From Bolinopsis microptera (Eukaryota > Ctenophora > Tentaculata > Lobata > Bolinopsidae): a stretch of 64,000 bases of DNA. Shown here piece by piece: positions 34,390 through 47,637 of this stretch (positions are counted from its first letter, which is position 1; each line of letters starts with the position of its first letter). The position numbers were made by a program, and so were the translations under genes. The stretch spans positions 2,707,096-2,771,095 of the forward strand of contig NC_087080.1 of assembly GCF_026151205.1 (NCBI RefSeq), read 5' to 3'. The notes under the pieces are model-generated. The model did not search any database and was not told the origin of the DNA. It was given only the letters and a program-made list of their open reading frames with translations.

Positions 34390-37300
34390 GGCACTATCCG
34401 TCGCGGAGTCGAGTCCGCGGCGGAGCCGCCGGACTCCGAGCGGACTCCGAGCGGACTCCGGCGGTGCTCCGCCAAAATGTATTTACAGTGGACTCGAGTA
34501 CATTTTGGCGGACTCCGAGCGGAGCCGAGCGGACTCCGAGCGGACTTTAAAGTCCGCCGCGGACTCCGAGCGGCTCCGCGGCGGCTCGGCGGAGTGTCCG
34601 CCGCGGACTAAGCCACTAGGCGGACTCCGGTCCGCCGCGGACTCCGGCGGAGTGCTTGGCGGACTCCGCCGGACCTCTCCGCCAGACTTGAATCCGGCGG
34701 AGTCCGGCGGAGCTTGGCGGACTCCGCCAGCTCGGCGGACTCCGCTCGGAGTCCGCCGGACTCCAACAGAGTCCACTGACTTCCGACCTCCGTCTTCCGA
34801 CCCTCGGCTAAATTTGTCACGTGACATACAACATAGCATTTTGCAATATTGTGGTCAGATGAAAAGGTCGCTAGTGATAAACCTTAACCATTACCCTCAC
34901 AATGTCAATAGTGTACAACTCTAGTCCTAACTTTGACCCTATAATGTATAAACGTTGTCCCTAACCCTCCACCAAACCGTCCGCAGCGAAATATCAATGT
35001 CATTGACTGGTCACGTGACCAAAACAATTTTTGTCATATTATCTCATATGGGGAAGCGTTTTTAGCAAGCAAAAATACGTCGACCATCACAGGACGACGC
35101 CAGCCAGCACTCTCTACGCTCTTCGAGCTCCGATCGTCCTGTGACGGGGTAAGGACGAAACCAAAGGTGCTCAGGTAACATCGACCACCGATTGAAAATT
35201 CAAAGATTTTTTGACATAAAGGTCAAATGTAAAACTAAAATCTTGATGTTGATTGATTGACGACGTCAATTTTTGAGCACAGCGCGAGCGCATGCGGAAA
35301 AGGACCGCGTAGCTAGTCAAGATGTTGATAAATATTTGGCTTGTGGCGCGATGTGTTGCTCTAACTATAGCCCTCTCGCTTGCAGTAGCGCGCGACCGCC
35401 GGAGGCGGAAATGACCTGGTTAGCTAGGTAAACGCGATGTGCCTTGTAGGATGAAATCCTACTAGCTGACGCCATTCGCAGCTGTGCTGCTCGCTGTACG
35501 TCAGCGATCGAAATTTATACGCGTGCCACTCGACGCGCCACACAATTTTTCTCGTTGCTCGTCGCACGTCGACGAACAACGAAGCTCGTTGCGACGCGCC
35601 GCGCAATGAGCTGCCAGGCTAGGACATCGTCCTGGTCCAACAAATTTTGGCGAGCGATTTTCTCCAAAAATTTAATGAGGGCGCCGACTTCCACTCTGGC
35701 TAGGTTTCTTTTTACCCAGCGCGCGTTCCTTAATGGGATGAGGTAAAATTAGGTAAAAAGAATCCACTGACTTGGCTGCAGAGTGCTTTCATAAAACTCT
35801 ATTACTAGCTTAGCGTTGTAGGATTATATACTTTAATTTCGGATCGAGTGAAGCGAGTGATACACATTACTTTGATTAAACTCATGCTGATCACAATACA
35901 GTACAGGGAAGTGGGTAACACGGCTTGCAGTCGTTGACGGATGTTACCTGTCTAAATTTCTTCGAAGTAGCGCGCGCCGCTTTCTTCTCGAAATGTTATG
36001 GCTACGATGGCAAGAGCTACGAAGTAGCGCGCGCCGGGTCAGATCATTAACAATGGTCAATGCAGTCGCAGCTGCCGCTCCTCGCTGGCGGTAATATTTC
36101 AATGAACAAGAATTAAGAAAAAGAGAATTTAAGAAAAAGAGAATTTTATTTGCCACAGAATAATCAATACATATAATATACTTCAAAAAAAACTTCAAAA
36201 TATATTGTTAGTTCATCTATCGTTCATAAGATGGGGTACTCTCAATAATCAAGTACATGAGTACCCGACCCGCCGCGCCACGCAAGCACCACACTGCAAT
36301 TGAAATTGGAGATGTAAGCATAATGGGCGCGGGGGCGCCGCGCACGTGGATCGAGCCGGCCCACGTACCCAAATTGCAAATGCAAATCTATGAATTTTCA
36401 ATCGGTGGTCGATGTTACCTGAGGACCTCAGGCTTCGTCCTTACTTCGTCACAGGACGATCGGAGCTCGAAGAGCGTAGAGAGTGCTGGCTGGCGTCGTC
36501 CTGTGATGGTCGACGTATTTTTGCTTGCTGGGATCCGGCCGAATGACGCCACATGCAACGTGTAGGGTAAAACTAAAAACGCTTCCCCATATGAGATAAT
36601 ATGACAAAAATTGTTTTGGTCACGTGACCAGTCAGTGACATTGATATTTCGCTGCGGACGGTTTGGTGGAGGGTTAGGGTCAACGTTTATACATTATAGG
36701 GTCAAAGTTAGGACTAGAGTTGTACACTATTGACATTGTGAGGGTAATGGTTAAGGTTTATCACTAGCGACCTTTTCATCTGACCACAATATTGCAAAAT
36801 GCTATGTTGCATGTCACGTGACAAATTTAGCCGAGGGTCGGAAGACGGAGGTCGGAAGTCAGTGGACTCTGTTGGAGTCCGGCGGACTCCGAGCGGAGTC
36901 CGCCGAGCTGGCGGACTCCGCCAATCTCCGCCGGACTCCGCCGGATTCAAGTCTGGCGGAGAGGTCCGGCGGAGTCCGCCAAGCACTCCGCCGGAGTCCG
37001 CGGCGGACCGGAGTCCGCCTAGTGGCTTAGTCCGCGGCGGACACTCCGCCGAGCCGCCGCGGAGCCGCTCGGAGTCCGCGGCGGACTTTAAAGTCCGATC
37101 GGAGTCCGCTCGGCTCCGCTCGGAGTCCGCCAAAATGTACTCGAGTCCACTGTAAATACATTTTGGCGGAGCACCGCCGGAGTCCGCTCGGAGTCCGGCG
37201 GCTCCGCCGGAGTCCGCTCGGAGTCCGCTCGGAGTCCGCTCGGAGTCCGCTCGGAGTCCGGCGGCTCCGCCGCGGACTCGACTCCGCGACGGATAGTGCC
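34390..37300. mobile_element. Foldback-type DNA transposon with long GC-rich inverted arms
   Basis: Left arm about 34390-35211 and right arm about 36384-37300 are inverted copies; termini read GGCACTATCCGTCGCGGAGT on their own strands. An 8-bp duplication, CGCGGGTG, flanks it (34382-34389 and 37301-37308), as in hAT-like elements. The outer 400-450 bp of each arm is packed with CGGACTCCG/CGGAGTCCG words. The inner arm includes a stem-loop with ACAGGACGACGCCAGCCAGC. The right arm has an extra roughly 45-bp insert near 36530. The central 1.2 kb contains GCGCGC tracts and no transposase. ORFs of 118-228 aa in the arms are repeat artefacts. Confidence 0.9.
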
Positions 37301-37308
37301 CGCGGGTG

Positions 37309-38430
37309 AAGGTCCTGAAGGATCAGAAGCAGTCAGTACTCACAGCAGCCTAGTGGCTATGCGCTGATTTATTTGATGACTTCTTCTCCCAACGAAATCC
37401 ACGATGGTAGGTTGGTTCAGAAAACATGTTGTGATTAAAGAGACCATATAATTGAAACGCCAATTTTATTAATTTAAATTAAGCTTTAGATCGGTTGATA
37501 TGTTTCCCAGCCTGTCTACTAGTTAACACAGATTTCAGTGATCAGTCTATAATACATTATACAATGTGGAGCTGTCGAATTATTTATTATCCCAAAGTAT
37601 TTTGTAGAATATTAGCGAAATAAAAAGCAAATAACTTCTAAACTGAATGCATTCTTAAATAGTTTAATTGACAAAAATAACATGTAGGCCTTACACTGTG
37701 CTTTCAGCAATACTCATACAATATGCATAATTATTACTTATTATCATTAATTTGCCAGTTGTCACATTATAATCGTAGTACACGATGGGCATAGTCCAAA
37801 TAACCGTGCTAGTTACGAATACGAATTACAAAGTTTACAGTTTTCATTGGTATTTCCTACGATTTTTATCACTCATGTTGATACGGAGTAATATTATCAG
37901 ATCAGGATATAAACTAAGAAGTTTAAGAAACATTAGAAAACTGTCTGGTTAGACGCCCACTGCACAGTGCACACTCACTCTTCAAAGTTCACTACACATA
38001 TTCAGACTTCATCACTTCACCTTAATTGAACGATTTTTTAAGTGTTAAAATATGTTGGTTAGTGTTACTCGACTTGAGACGTGATTCATAGGTAAATCGC
38101 TGAGTTTTAAGTCTCGGAGACAGTTTAAATTGCCTCCTTTAATACGAAAACCGTAACGTGTTAACCTTGTTGCCTGCACTAATTCTATCTGCAAATTCGC
38201 ATCAATGAGATTTCTGCGAAGACTGTTATCAAACTGATTATACAACTTTTATTTTGTCTGATCATAAACTTTTGATGGAGGCTTTGTAGATTAATTATTT
38301 GTTTCCTTGCTTTAAAATCTTTTCATTGCCTTATATTATATTTATACATAACATGACTAAGCTTGGAAAATCTTGCGACTTAATTTGTAATTGGCCCCAT
38401 TTCAACGAATCCACCATGCTGATGACCAGG
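37309..38430. other. Unannotated stretch right of the foldback element
   Basis: AT-rich, no gene supported. Bridging the foldback element, the left flank from the ATG at 34320 joins the right flank up to a TGA near 37368 in one open frame of about 45 codons. The insertion may thus have hit an exon, but nothing else supports this. Confidence 0.3.
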
Positions 38431-38435
38431 AACAG

Positions 38436-38788
38436 ATGAATCATCAACACCGGTCACAGTACATTAGTATGAACAGTAAGATATCCGACCAATCGCCAGC
38501 AAGGGTTACTTTCGGAGGTGATTATAATACTCATCAAGACAATAATTCATTTTCTGATATTTGTATTCGATATTATTGTTATGAGTGAAGAACACACTAC
38601 AGTCTGCACTGATCATCATCTTTATCTACTCCTGGTGCCAGGTACCTACAATACAGTAAAGCACTGACTACTCTACTGTATTGTAGCGCTGACTACTGAG
38701 CATTGTGTTTAATAACTGTCCCTTGTTATTAGTATTCAGTGCTGGAAACCAATGGTCTGCTTGAATTTTACAAATTATTAACTGTCAG
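38436..38788 (+). CDS. Two candidate coding exons of an unidentified gene
   Basis: Exon 38436..38517 starts with ATG (MNHQHRSQYISMNSK...) and ends at GGAG|GTGATT in phase 1. Exon 38740..38788 follows TATTCAG, reads VLETNGLLEFYKLLTVR and ends at CAG|GTCTCG. The phases match. No family is recognised and no third exon was found. Confidence 0.22.
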
Positions 38789-40994
38789 GTCTCGCCACAC
38801 GATGGAACACTCTTAATGTTTATTCAACATTCTTATTATGTTTAACCGTTGCAGGCAGCTTATTTTCTGTTCTTTGCATAGACTAAATAAACTAATTAAT
38901 TATCCTTCGCATCACGTACTCTTACTAGATGGTACGTGATCTCCTTTATGTTCATCTTTTCTACCAGGAAAAATGAGGTTCTTTTCTTTTTATGTCAGTC
39001 TTTTTAATCTTTGTCGTGGTTTGGATAAAAATAATGAGATGATCCATTACAAACCGAAATCGTTATTACTATTAAAAATGGAGCAATTCTAATAATGATC
39101 TCAGTAAAGTTGCAGACATTAAATAATTACATCTGCCAATTACTATCCATTATAATGAATATTCTGGTTGCAGCATTTAACGGATACAAACTTCAGCATA
39201 ACATGACCTGTAACTGTTCCGATTCATTTCATACGTAACATACAACTAGAAACTTATGTCCGTTTCCATGGCAACTGGCCTGAACATTGCATGCTTTACA
39301 ACGGAAGTGTTTACTCTCATTAAGGCCTGTTTTGCGAAGCATTAAACAATTACCTGCTATAAGTCACCAACTTATAATTATAAAACCGCAAATTCAAGTC
39401 TGCTGCGTACTAATTACTAAATATGTTCATGAGTTTTTAGCGTTTTTCTTGATGTCTTTACCGTGGACAACTTACCGTTTGCCAATTATCTACTTCATTT
39501 CAGTCTTCAAGTTATTTTTATGAGCGCTACCAACCATCACTTTATCCACGAGCTATTCTGAAATTGCGCTAGGTCACACACATGCTTCCTTTCTCAGAGC
39601 AATCAGGCACTTCAGCTACTCACCGGCACTGTTAATTGGCAATTATCGCGCCTCTAGCACTTTATATCATGTGTACCTGACACCACGTGTAAAAGAGAGC
39701 ATGCTAGAGTGACCACTGACCTGGTCTCTGTGCTAGCTTTAGAGCTGGTTCTGTAGCCGGAGAGAGCTGTTTTAAATAGTGATCTATAGCTCTCACCTTC
39801 GTTACCTACTCTAAAATTAGATATCATTGTTGTATATATTGAAGTCTGTATTCCAGACGCTATGTTTAAAGTAAATAACAGGACCTGTCGGCATTTTAAT
39901 TTTGTAGATGAAGTTCTTTTTCTGAACTTAACGTTAACATATTAAACGTTAAGATATGAGTTTGCTGGATACAGATCAGGCCCTTGCAGTTATGAGTCTT
40001 CTGTAAAGTGTTACTTTTGAGATGTCAGTTCGAGGTCGCTAGAGACAGTTTACAGTTAAAACTTTGTGTCGACTTACGAAAGTTTCCCAGCAGACGCTTT
40101 CATTGTCATTTTCTGACACGTTGAGTTGATGCAAATTATGATGTCTATCTCCAGTCACCACTACTCCCAGAATAAAACACACTGTACAGTGTTATTAGCC
40201 ACCATGGATAAAGGCTGGTGAGCTGCACAACACAGCGATCTCTATTCCACCCCTCTAATGTTTTGGATGGTTGATGTGGGGGATCATCAGTATATTTTAA
40301 CTACACGTTTTGGTTTTAAGGGTGCCGAAAAACGATCGAAACTCTCCAGCAAATGTCTATATTTGATGTTTTTCGACGGCTTCCGTGCAGATTTTGATAT
40401 CGGACATTTCAAAGTTGCCTCCATTTTTTAAGTATTTGTTCATCATTGCCGAGTTCCTGTCGAAATGAGCTCTCGGAAACAAGATATGCCGTGAATGTTA
40501 AAAATTTCTTGGCGTCAACAATCGATATTGGTGATATTTATGCTATAATTTCAATAAGTTAACAAAAATCGGACTAATCAACTTATCAAAACGACAAAAC
40601 CGGCTTTACTTCTCAAACGTGAAGCTTCCCTTCCACAGTACTCCAACATTTATAGCAGCTCGCGGTGAGCAATTAGCAATTAAAAACGCCGAAAGTGCTT
40701 GTTCAACCGCACTGCGCTTGTTGTTCACCACAACCTCCTACTCCCATACCCAGAATACCCGCACTGCACTGCTGAATATAAACCACAGTTATACAGTATA
40801 GTGCTGACAGTCCTCTGCTCTGGGCGCTTTCGCACTCGCCAATCCACCTACACTCTACACTTCTCTTTTGATAACCTCCTCTTGAACTTAGTTTATGTTT
40901 GGGGGATGATTCCACTTTTTTCATAGCATTAGTGTAGTCATGTTGCGAAAAATTGGTTGAATCAGGTTTACTGAAACATTGTATCGCATCAGGG

Positions 40995-41130
40995 ACCTAC
41001 GCGTCAGGATTTGGTCAAGATATGTCTGGTTTTGGTAGAAATCTGTCTGGATTCTATCGAGATCTGTCAGGATTTGGTTGGGATATCGTCCAAATTATGT
41101 TTGTGTTTAAGTTTTGGTCGGGATCTGTCA
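40995..41130. repeat. Degenerate repeat of about 24 bp (GGTTTTGGTAGAAATCTGTCT-like)
   Basis: Four or five diverged copies of a GGATTTGGT..GATCTGTC unit; the plus frame shows a loose SGFGxDLSGF pattern. The reading frame is not conserved across copies, so coding is doubtful. Confidence 0.55.
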
Positions 41131-42311
41131 GGAAATGTCAGAAAAATCAATGGTTGCCTGATCCTATTTATTCAGGGTGCAAAAAAAGAAGGCCTGACTT
41201 ATTTCCTATTTTTTTAAATAAAAGGACATTAGAAAACTAAAAGGACATTAGAAAGAATTTTGGGGCAACGGCAAACAAATGTAGCGGGGGGCTGGGGGCG
41301 GCACATATGTATGTTTCACCACTGGTATGGCGACTATAACTTGGTCTCTTTTTGTTGGTTAGAGTAAGTCAGCACAGTACTATCTGTTAAAACTTAAGTC
41401 TGATTCAGGTCCTACGTCATCCATCTAATTTTTATTAACATTTCTGCTACATTTCTTTGCTTGATATTACTAGACGGCCCCAACGTTAATGTGGCTCTTG
41501 CTATGTGTTGGTTCAGCCGAATTAATTATTATGTAATCAAGTTTATTTTTCTCTTTCAGTTAGTTGTCATCCGGCCAAACATTAAGCAACTTATATTGCA
41601 GTACCATTTATCATTTAGTATATCAAAATATGTCATTGTAATTTTGCATGGCTGAAATGTAACGCTTGATTTATATATATGATAATTAATTGAATTTTCA
41701 AATAAAATTTTTTTGAAAACTACATTTTCTATGACCATCTCCACTTGCAGTGCCAAGGTAATTTGTTCCCCTTTTTCTTCAGTTTAATTTCTTGAGCATT
41801 TCATCGTCATTACTACTTCGGAATAAAGAAGATGTTGTGTAGTGACGCAGCACGCCTGTTTTTAATATCGTGATTGAAGTGACTTGAGATCATTGAACAT
41901 CTAAAGCTCACATTTAGATTACATTAAAAAACCAGAATGATATTAATACTCAGTTTATTGTTCCTTAACAGCATCATCCATAACCCAGAATTAGTTTTGA
42001 CGACTCCTGTAAATATTTTGACGATCATGAAAACGGACTTACCAATCTACTGAATCAGAACCGAACAAAACATTATTAAAATCATATCGAATATAATCAT
42101 ATTAAATTATGTTGATGTAATTATGATCCATGCGAAAATTAGTGTCCGTTAGAACTTAGCGGTAAATTATGTCTACGAAACCGGAAAAGCACAATCAAGG
42201 TTTGAGCTTGTGAACAAGTTACTGACCAGTAGAAATACTTTTGTCTGGTACGACTGTTTCTAACTGTCTGACATACGTTTTTATTACCGGTAGTGGTTTT
42301 AGCGGGACAAA

Positions 42312-42367
42312 GTCCGAAATGAATTTCCTTGTCCGAAATGAATTTCCTTGTCCGAAATGAATTTCCT
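42312..42367. repeat. Three-copy 19-20 bp tandem repeat
   Basis: GTCCGAAATGAATTTCCTT occurs three times in a row with at most one change. Confidence 0.9.
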
Positions 42368-43160
42368 GGTATTCTTGTAACGAGACTTGTTTAACTTGAC
42401 AGGGTACTTGGGTATTAGAATTACTTATATTCTTGTTTCTTATCTTACCTAGAAATTAGAATTGCGAATATCCTTACTTCTGATCCTTCCAGTCATTGCT
42501 GATTCCTCTAAACATATTTTCTGATAAACTTACAGATATTTATATCTAATTACCCTTATTATAAACTTCATTCGCTTTATTTCTGCCTTTTATATCAATT
42601 TTGCTTATCATCTCAATTAACCTGGGCGTGGCGTGATTATTTTTTCTGGATTTTTCCACCTGTAAATCTTTAATAATTGAGACAATCGCTGGTAGAAACC
42701 TGAAACATAAGTGGATCCACCTGCATTTCTATTTAGTTGCATGACTTGCAGATTCATTTGAAGATTTACTTATACTGCTTGTACTCTAATTTCAAAATTC
42801 ACTCCCAGTTCGACATTTCCGTTTCGTCTACCAAAATTGTAAATTCAACTAAATGCCGCAATCCGGCAATCTTGGAGATATACATCTCAGATGAATATTT
42901 ACTAAAGTGATTTGTCGTACGGTTTATGTAGATTGTAGACCTCTTGCTTCTTTCTATTTAGACTGGGAAATGTTACCCTTATTAATATCATCAGATATCA
43001 TCAGTGGAACAATTAGTAGTCGGTCGAAGATAGGAAGGATAGGAAAAGGCTATCTATACGTGCCATATATATGATCATTATTGATTGATGATTGTGTCAG
43101 GTGCTTCCAATTGTTACCAAGTAAACTTACACATGTTGCACGAGAATTCATTTAGTTATA

Positions 43161-43847
43161 TCATATAATATCTCTAGTGGGGTAGTATATACTGTGTTTC
43201 GTTTCGTAAGAAATCTGAGCAATAGATTTGGTATCCAATACCGTAGTTTCCTCCGCTTCAGTGTTGTAGACGTAATGAACATTCCTATGTAAACCAATGT
43301 GCTGTGTAAATCTGATTTCAGTTAATAGTGGGTTAGGTCCATCAATTTCGATCAATGATGGACTGTAAGATTTATATCGCAATTAAAAAATTATTCAAAA
43401 TATTATTCAAAATCCATTTCAGTTCCCAAGATATCTTCGCTACAGCAAGGTGCTGTAAAGCTAAAAGTTGTGTATAATGTATCAAAGCGGTCTTTACTCT
43501 TTTCTCTTTACAGATCATCATACTAAAGACTAACTAGTTAATAATAAATTAGTGTAGTTTTAGTATGCAAGCGTGGACGGCATAAGGTTATATTGTTACT
43601 GTATAATGCTAAATAGCCTGAATATGCTTAAACATAATATTGATTTCCCTAAGACTAAGAGGCTAATAAACTTCGTCCTCTACCAAATATAAGTCTAGCT
43701 ATCCAGTGCCGTCTGACACTGAGGTATAATTCTGGGAAAGGTCGTCTTGCCATGCCCGCATCTACTTGTTGCCCCAGATGTGATTTGGAAGACAGTAGTT
43801 TTGCTTGTATTGTGATTGAGGTTAACGTACAGATTAGGGCCAACATA
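43161..43847 (-). CDS. Two candidate 3' exons of an unidentified gene
   Basis: Exon 43720..43847 follows an AATAG acceptor and reads YVGPNLYVNLNHNTSK, then QITSGATSRCGHGKTTFPR. It ends in phase 2 at a weak donor (GTGTCA). Exon 43161..43362 follows TTACAG and reads PSLIEIDGPNPLLTEIRF to YYPTRDII, then TGA. The phases match, composition looks coding and the second exon is open for 67 codons. No family is recognised. Confidence 0.3.
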
Positions 43848-43849
43848 CT

Positions 43850-44455
43850 ATTATTAGTAAACTGTAAAACTGTAAGAACTGAAAGCAAAAGCCAATCCAA
43901 GTCACGCTAAACCCCTTCATAGAACCTCCCGCCCTTTACTTGTTAAGTTGTTAAGATCTAGTCTCAGAGGATACTGCAGTAATATTTAATATAGTATTCA
44001 ATTTAGTATATTATTTTATAATATCATTTGCTATATACTAAATACTTATATGGTCAGAGCCAGTTAACCTCAATGGTGTATGAGGTGTTCCCATAGAATC
44101 AACAGTTAAATGACAACTGAAACTCTGGGGCCTTTTTAAAAATACCTGATCGACCATATTTTGCCGGTTCAAATTATACCAGGTTAAAAATTAAGCAATC
44201 TTTTGGTTTGCCAGACATGGCATTTTGTCAATCAGTATTTGATTAGCATTGATTTCCGATGTAATATTGACTGATACAAACAATCATCAATGATTAGAAT
44301 CAGCTGGCAATAGTATTATTTGAATGTTGTAAATGCTGTATTTTGTAGAAGTTAAAATCAAACATTTGAACGCAGTGAAGAAGTAATGCACGTGCAAAAA
44401 TTATACACGGTTCGCATTTGTTCGTATGAATTCTTATCCGTGCTAATTGAATCCA
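43850..44455. other. Unannotated stretch left of the nested transposons
   Basis: AT-rich, no feature beyond short direct repeats (TTTAGTATATTATTTT-like) at 43985-44045. Confidence 0.4.
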
Positions 44456-44786
44456 GTAAGAACGGGGGGGGGGGATGCAACGTCAATTAATGTCAGTATT
44501 CCATAAAAACCCCAAACTGACATTGACATTAATTGACATTAATTGACATTAATTGACATTAATTGACATTAATTGACATTAATTGACATTAATTGACATT
44601 AATTGACATTAATTGACATTAATTGACATTAACCCATTAGGGACGACGAGTTTTAAAGTTTGCCGATTTTAATGCCATTTCACACACAAGGTCACTTTAC
44701 AGCAAAAATGAGATATCCAAAAAAGCTAATCTGTATCTTCGTTACTTTCATAGATATAGCGATGGTCGCATGCGACCCACTCGTCC

Positions 44787-45236
44787 GGGTCGCAAACGAC
44801 CCACTTTGTTTTTCGTATATTACTCGTGAAACAAAGCCGTAAGGAACAAATAAATGATATAGAATACATTAAGAACATATAGTTAATACTGTGCGATTCA
44901 AAATATTGAAAATTACTGAAATTGGGTCATTAATGACCCACTCGGCACACTTGCTAATCTTTATAAATTATCTTGTAACTGCTTGCATACAGTCTAAAAA
45001 AGGAAACAAAAGTACCGAATCGCTTCTTAGCGAGTGATTATCATACTTAGACAACCAGAAATTTAAAAAAATCAATTACATATGGGTCATTAACGACCCA
45101 CTCGGACAAAGTCAAGAAATTGATAAGAAAAAATGTTATGAAACGTTTGCAAATGTCAAATAGTAATACTAGAATAAAAACTTGTTATTAAAATTTAACA
45201 AAATATGTAAACTGGGTCAATAACAACACACTCGGA
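44787..45236. repeat. Left-end subterminal palindromes of the piggyBac
   Basis: 16-bp GGGTC-N6-GACCC palindromes at 44787-44802, 44924-44939 and 45084-45099, with a degenerate fourth at about 45214. The last three are followed by CACTCGG. Likely transposase-binding sites (inference). Confidence 0.8.
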
Positions 45237-45261
45237 AGTCGGACCATAATTTTAACCAGTC

Positions 45262-47486
45262 TCATACTGATCCACAACCATGGAATGCTGCAAAACAGTT
45301 TGAATGCAACTTCACTGCACACTTCGAACATTCGTAGATGGTCTTACTCTTGCATAAACCACATCTCGTTCTCTTCCCTATCGTTCTTTTTATCACGTGA
45401 CCTATCCCGTCGTAACGCACACTTTCTGGGGGTCTTTGAATTAAATAATAGTCAATTAAACATAACAAGCAATATACTGTTAATCGGAAATGTTAAACAA
45501 ATTTGTAAAGGACCAACACTTATTGTTTAATGGAGACCCACCAGGAACCCGAGCTGCAACTCCTTTACAGGGGTACAAGTTGTTCGTCTTTCCGCGTTTC
45601 CTTGTCGTCTTGTACAAGGTCAGGTAGGGACAGACGATGCTTCTGATGAAGTCGAGGAATGTGTTGCTGGCGCTAGAATCAGCATACCTGCTCAGCTTCC
45701 AGGCATTATACGTGGAAACTTGCAGAATGTACGAGAAGAGTGGCCAATACCATTTCCGGTTCCGTATGACAGGTCTGTAAACATTTATTGCCTGATCCAT
45801 GTTATCAGTTCCCCCCATGTGTGTGTTATAGGATGTGATGGATTTAGGTCGGGGAACAGAAATCCTCTCCTTCTTCTCGGCAGACCATCTTTGACAGGTA
45901 TCGGCAGGGGTGTCACAGTCAAAGTTTGAGCCGATGATCACTTGTTTATTGTCCTGCCACTTGGTGAGTTGAATATTCAGGTCCGTGTGTACAAACGACT
46001 TGAATATACCTCTCCCAGCCTTCACCATCTCGTTATCGGTTGGAAAAGGGCAGAACTGAATCATTCTCCTACTAAATGTTCCAGTGCATCCTATACCTTC
46101 TTGTCCGAGATGATACAACAACTTCGTTGAAGTAAAAAAGTTGTCAAGGTACACTTCGTAGTTTCCCTTGGGGAGATCATCCATTAGCCCGAGAACAACT
46201 CCAGGTCCATGGCCAAATGCCACCTGGTAATCGGACTGACTCCCCTTTCCTTGGTATATCTCGCAGTTATACATATACCCGTTGTCTAGGTTGAGAGACC
46301 ACACTTTGTACCCACTTCTTATCGGTTTCATTGGCATGCGTTGCTTTAGGGCATTGCCAGACTTTCCGAAGTATTGCACCATTGATTCGTCTACATTGAA
46401 ACATTTGGTGAGGACAGCGTTCTTCTGGAACCTTGACAGTAACATATTGTAAATAGGCCGGATCTTCCAACATCTGTCTGTTGTCGAACCATCAAGGACT
46501 GCATTGTCACAAAAGTGAATATACCGCAGCAGGTCCAAAAACCTATCCCGCCTCATAGCATCGGACACTAGGTTGTTGTGAACATCTTGTGTTTGCTCCC
46601 AGTACATTTTCATTCTTGGAAGTTGGTTGTACCCACTGAGGAGCAGTATCCCAAAGAAGCACCGCATTTCCTCGATACCCACATCATTCCACCTGTCTGC
46701 ACCTTTCTGAAGAGCGTAACGATTAGTTTGTTGACAAATGAATGTGACAACGTTTTCGTCGAAGAACAGCTCAAACAGCTCGATGGGACTGAGTGTTGCC
46801 AGGGACAGTGGATCCTGATTTGTCGTTGGACATTCGAATTCTGCTATCTTGCAGAGCAGCTCTGAATTTTCGAACTCATAGGACTCTTTCCACTTGTTCC
46901 TTTTTTGCTGTCGCTCCAGTTCTGCTTTTTCTGCGGCCCTTTTCTTTCTCTCAGCAACAGCTCGAGCAACAGCTTCCGGAGTTTTAGGAGCCTTCCCCTT
47001 TCTCTTCGGTTGACTTCGCTCTGTCGGCTCTGTCGGCTCTGTCACCTCCTCGATGATCGTGTCAATCTCTTCTTCCACAACGTTGGTCAGCCGTAGTTCT
47101 TCATCTTCGGGCGTTAAAATCACAAGTTCAAATCCAGCCTCGAGCTGACAAGTGTTCATATTATCGATACCCCCGCCGTTTGATTCTTCATCACCTGAGT
47201 CCTCGTCTGTCAGCTCTGCGATCGCAGGAGGGCAGATGAATAACTGTGCTGAGCTCCAATGGTTTTCTTCAAGGTAGTTTACGGCATCGTTTACTTTATC
47301 TCCTCTGGTCTTCCTGGGTCTCTTGCTAGGTATTGGCGAAAACGCTGGCTCAAGTTTAGCTCTCTTCTTATTCCTGGCGCTGACTCTACTAATTGGTGGT
47401 AATGAAACAGTAGACACTGAGGGGGGATCAGACATAGAGCAAGTAGCTGTCTTTCCTGCAGCAACTCTAGGCGACTTTCTCGACAT
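45262..47486 (-). CDS. piggyBac transposase (DDE_Tnp_1_7 type)
   Basis: Cuts and pastes its element at TTAA. The start is ATG at 47486 (MSRKSPRVAA); the frame runs open to 45480. N-terminal 1-230 is acidic and basic low-complexity, with a Lys/Arg/Glu-rich helix at about 174-202. The catalytic core follows: D366 (NVDESMVQYFGK), D448 (YLDNFFTST) and D561/D564 (GGTDNMDQ), so the acidic residues needed are all present. The Cys-rich C-terminal finger (CGLCKSKTIYECSKC...CF..FHGC) lies in another frame at 45262-45433. An 86-bp AT-rich intron, 45434..45519 (GTGTTGG...TTCAAAG), joins them in phase, giving 712 aa ending HGCGSV. Without splicing the protein would lack its DNA-binding finger. The intron is inferred; a frameshift is the alternative. 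Confidence 0.93.
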
Positions 47487-47637
47487 GCTGTTCACTAACC
47501 GGATAATACCTGAAGGTTAGTTCTATTAAGGTCAAGGATCGAAATATATATATAAGGCAAGAGTCAAACCAATAATATGGGAACAAGCCAAAGTTATTTA
47601 TTAACAGTGCTACTGCAAACAAAGCCGTTATACATTT

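Larger units (their letters stand above)
38790..43160. other. Long stretch without a supported gene
   Basis: Mostly AT-rich unique sequence. Noted items: an ATG in a strong context with a donor right after it (about 40204, MDKG then GTGAGC), and the two small repeats listed at 40995 and 42312. Open frames of 60-95 codons show no recognisable content. Confidence 0.4.

Noticed and set aside
34238-34924. 228-codon ORF and mirror ORFs at 36714-37155
   Set aside because: They arise from CGGACTCCG repeats in the foldback arms, occur on both strands and in both arms, and consist of monotonous R/S/P/G residues.
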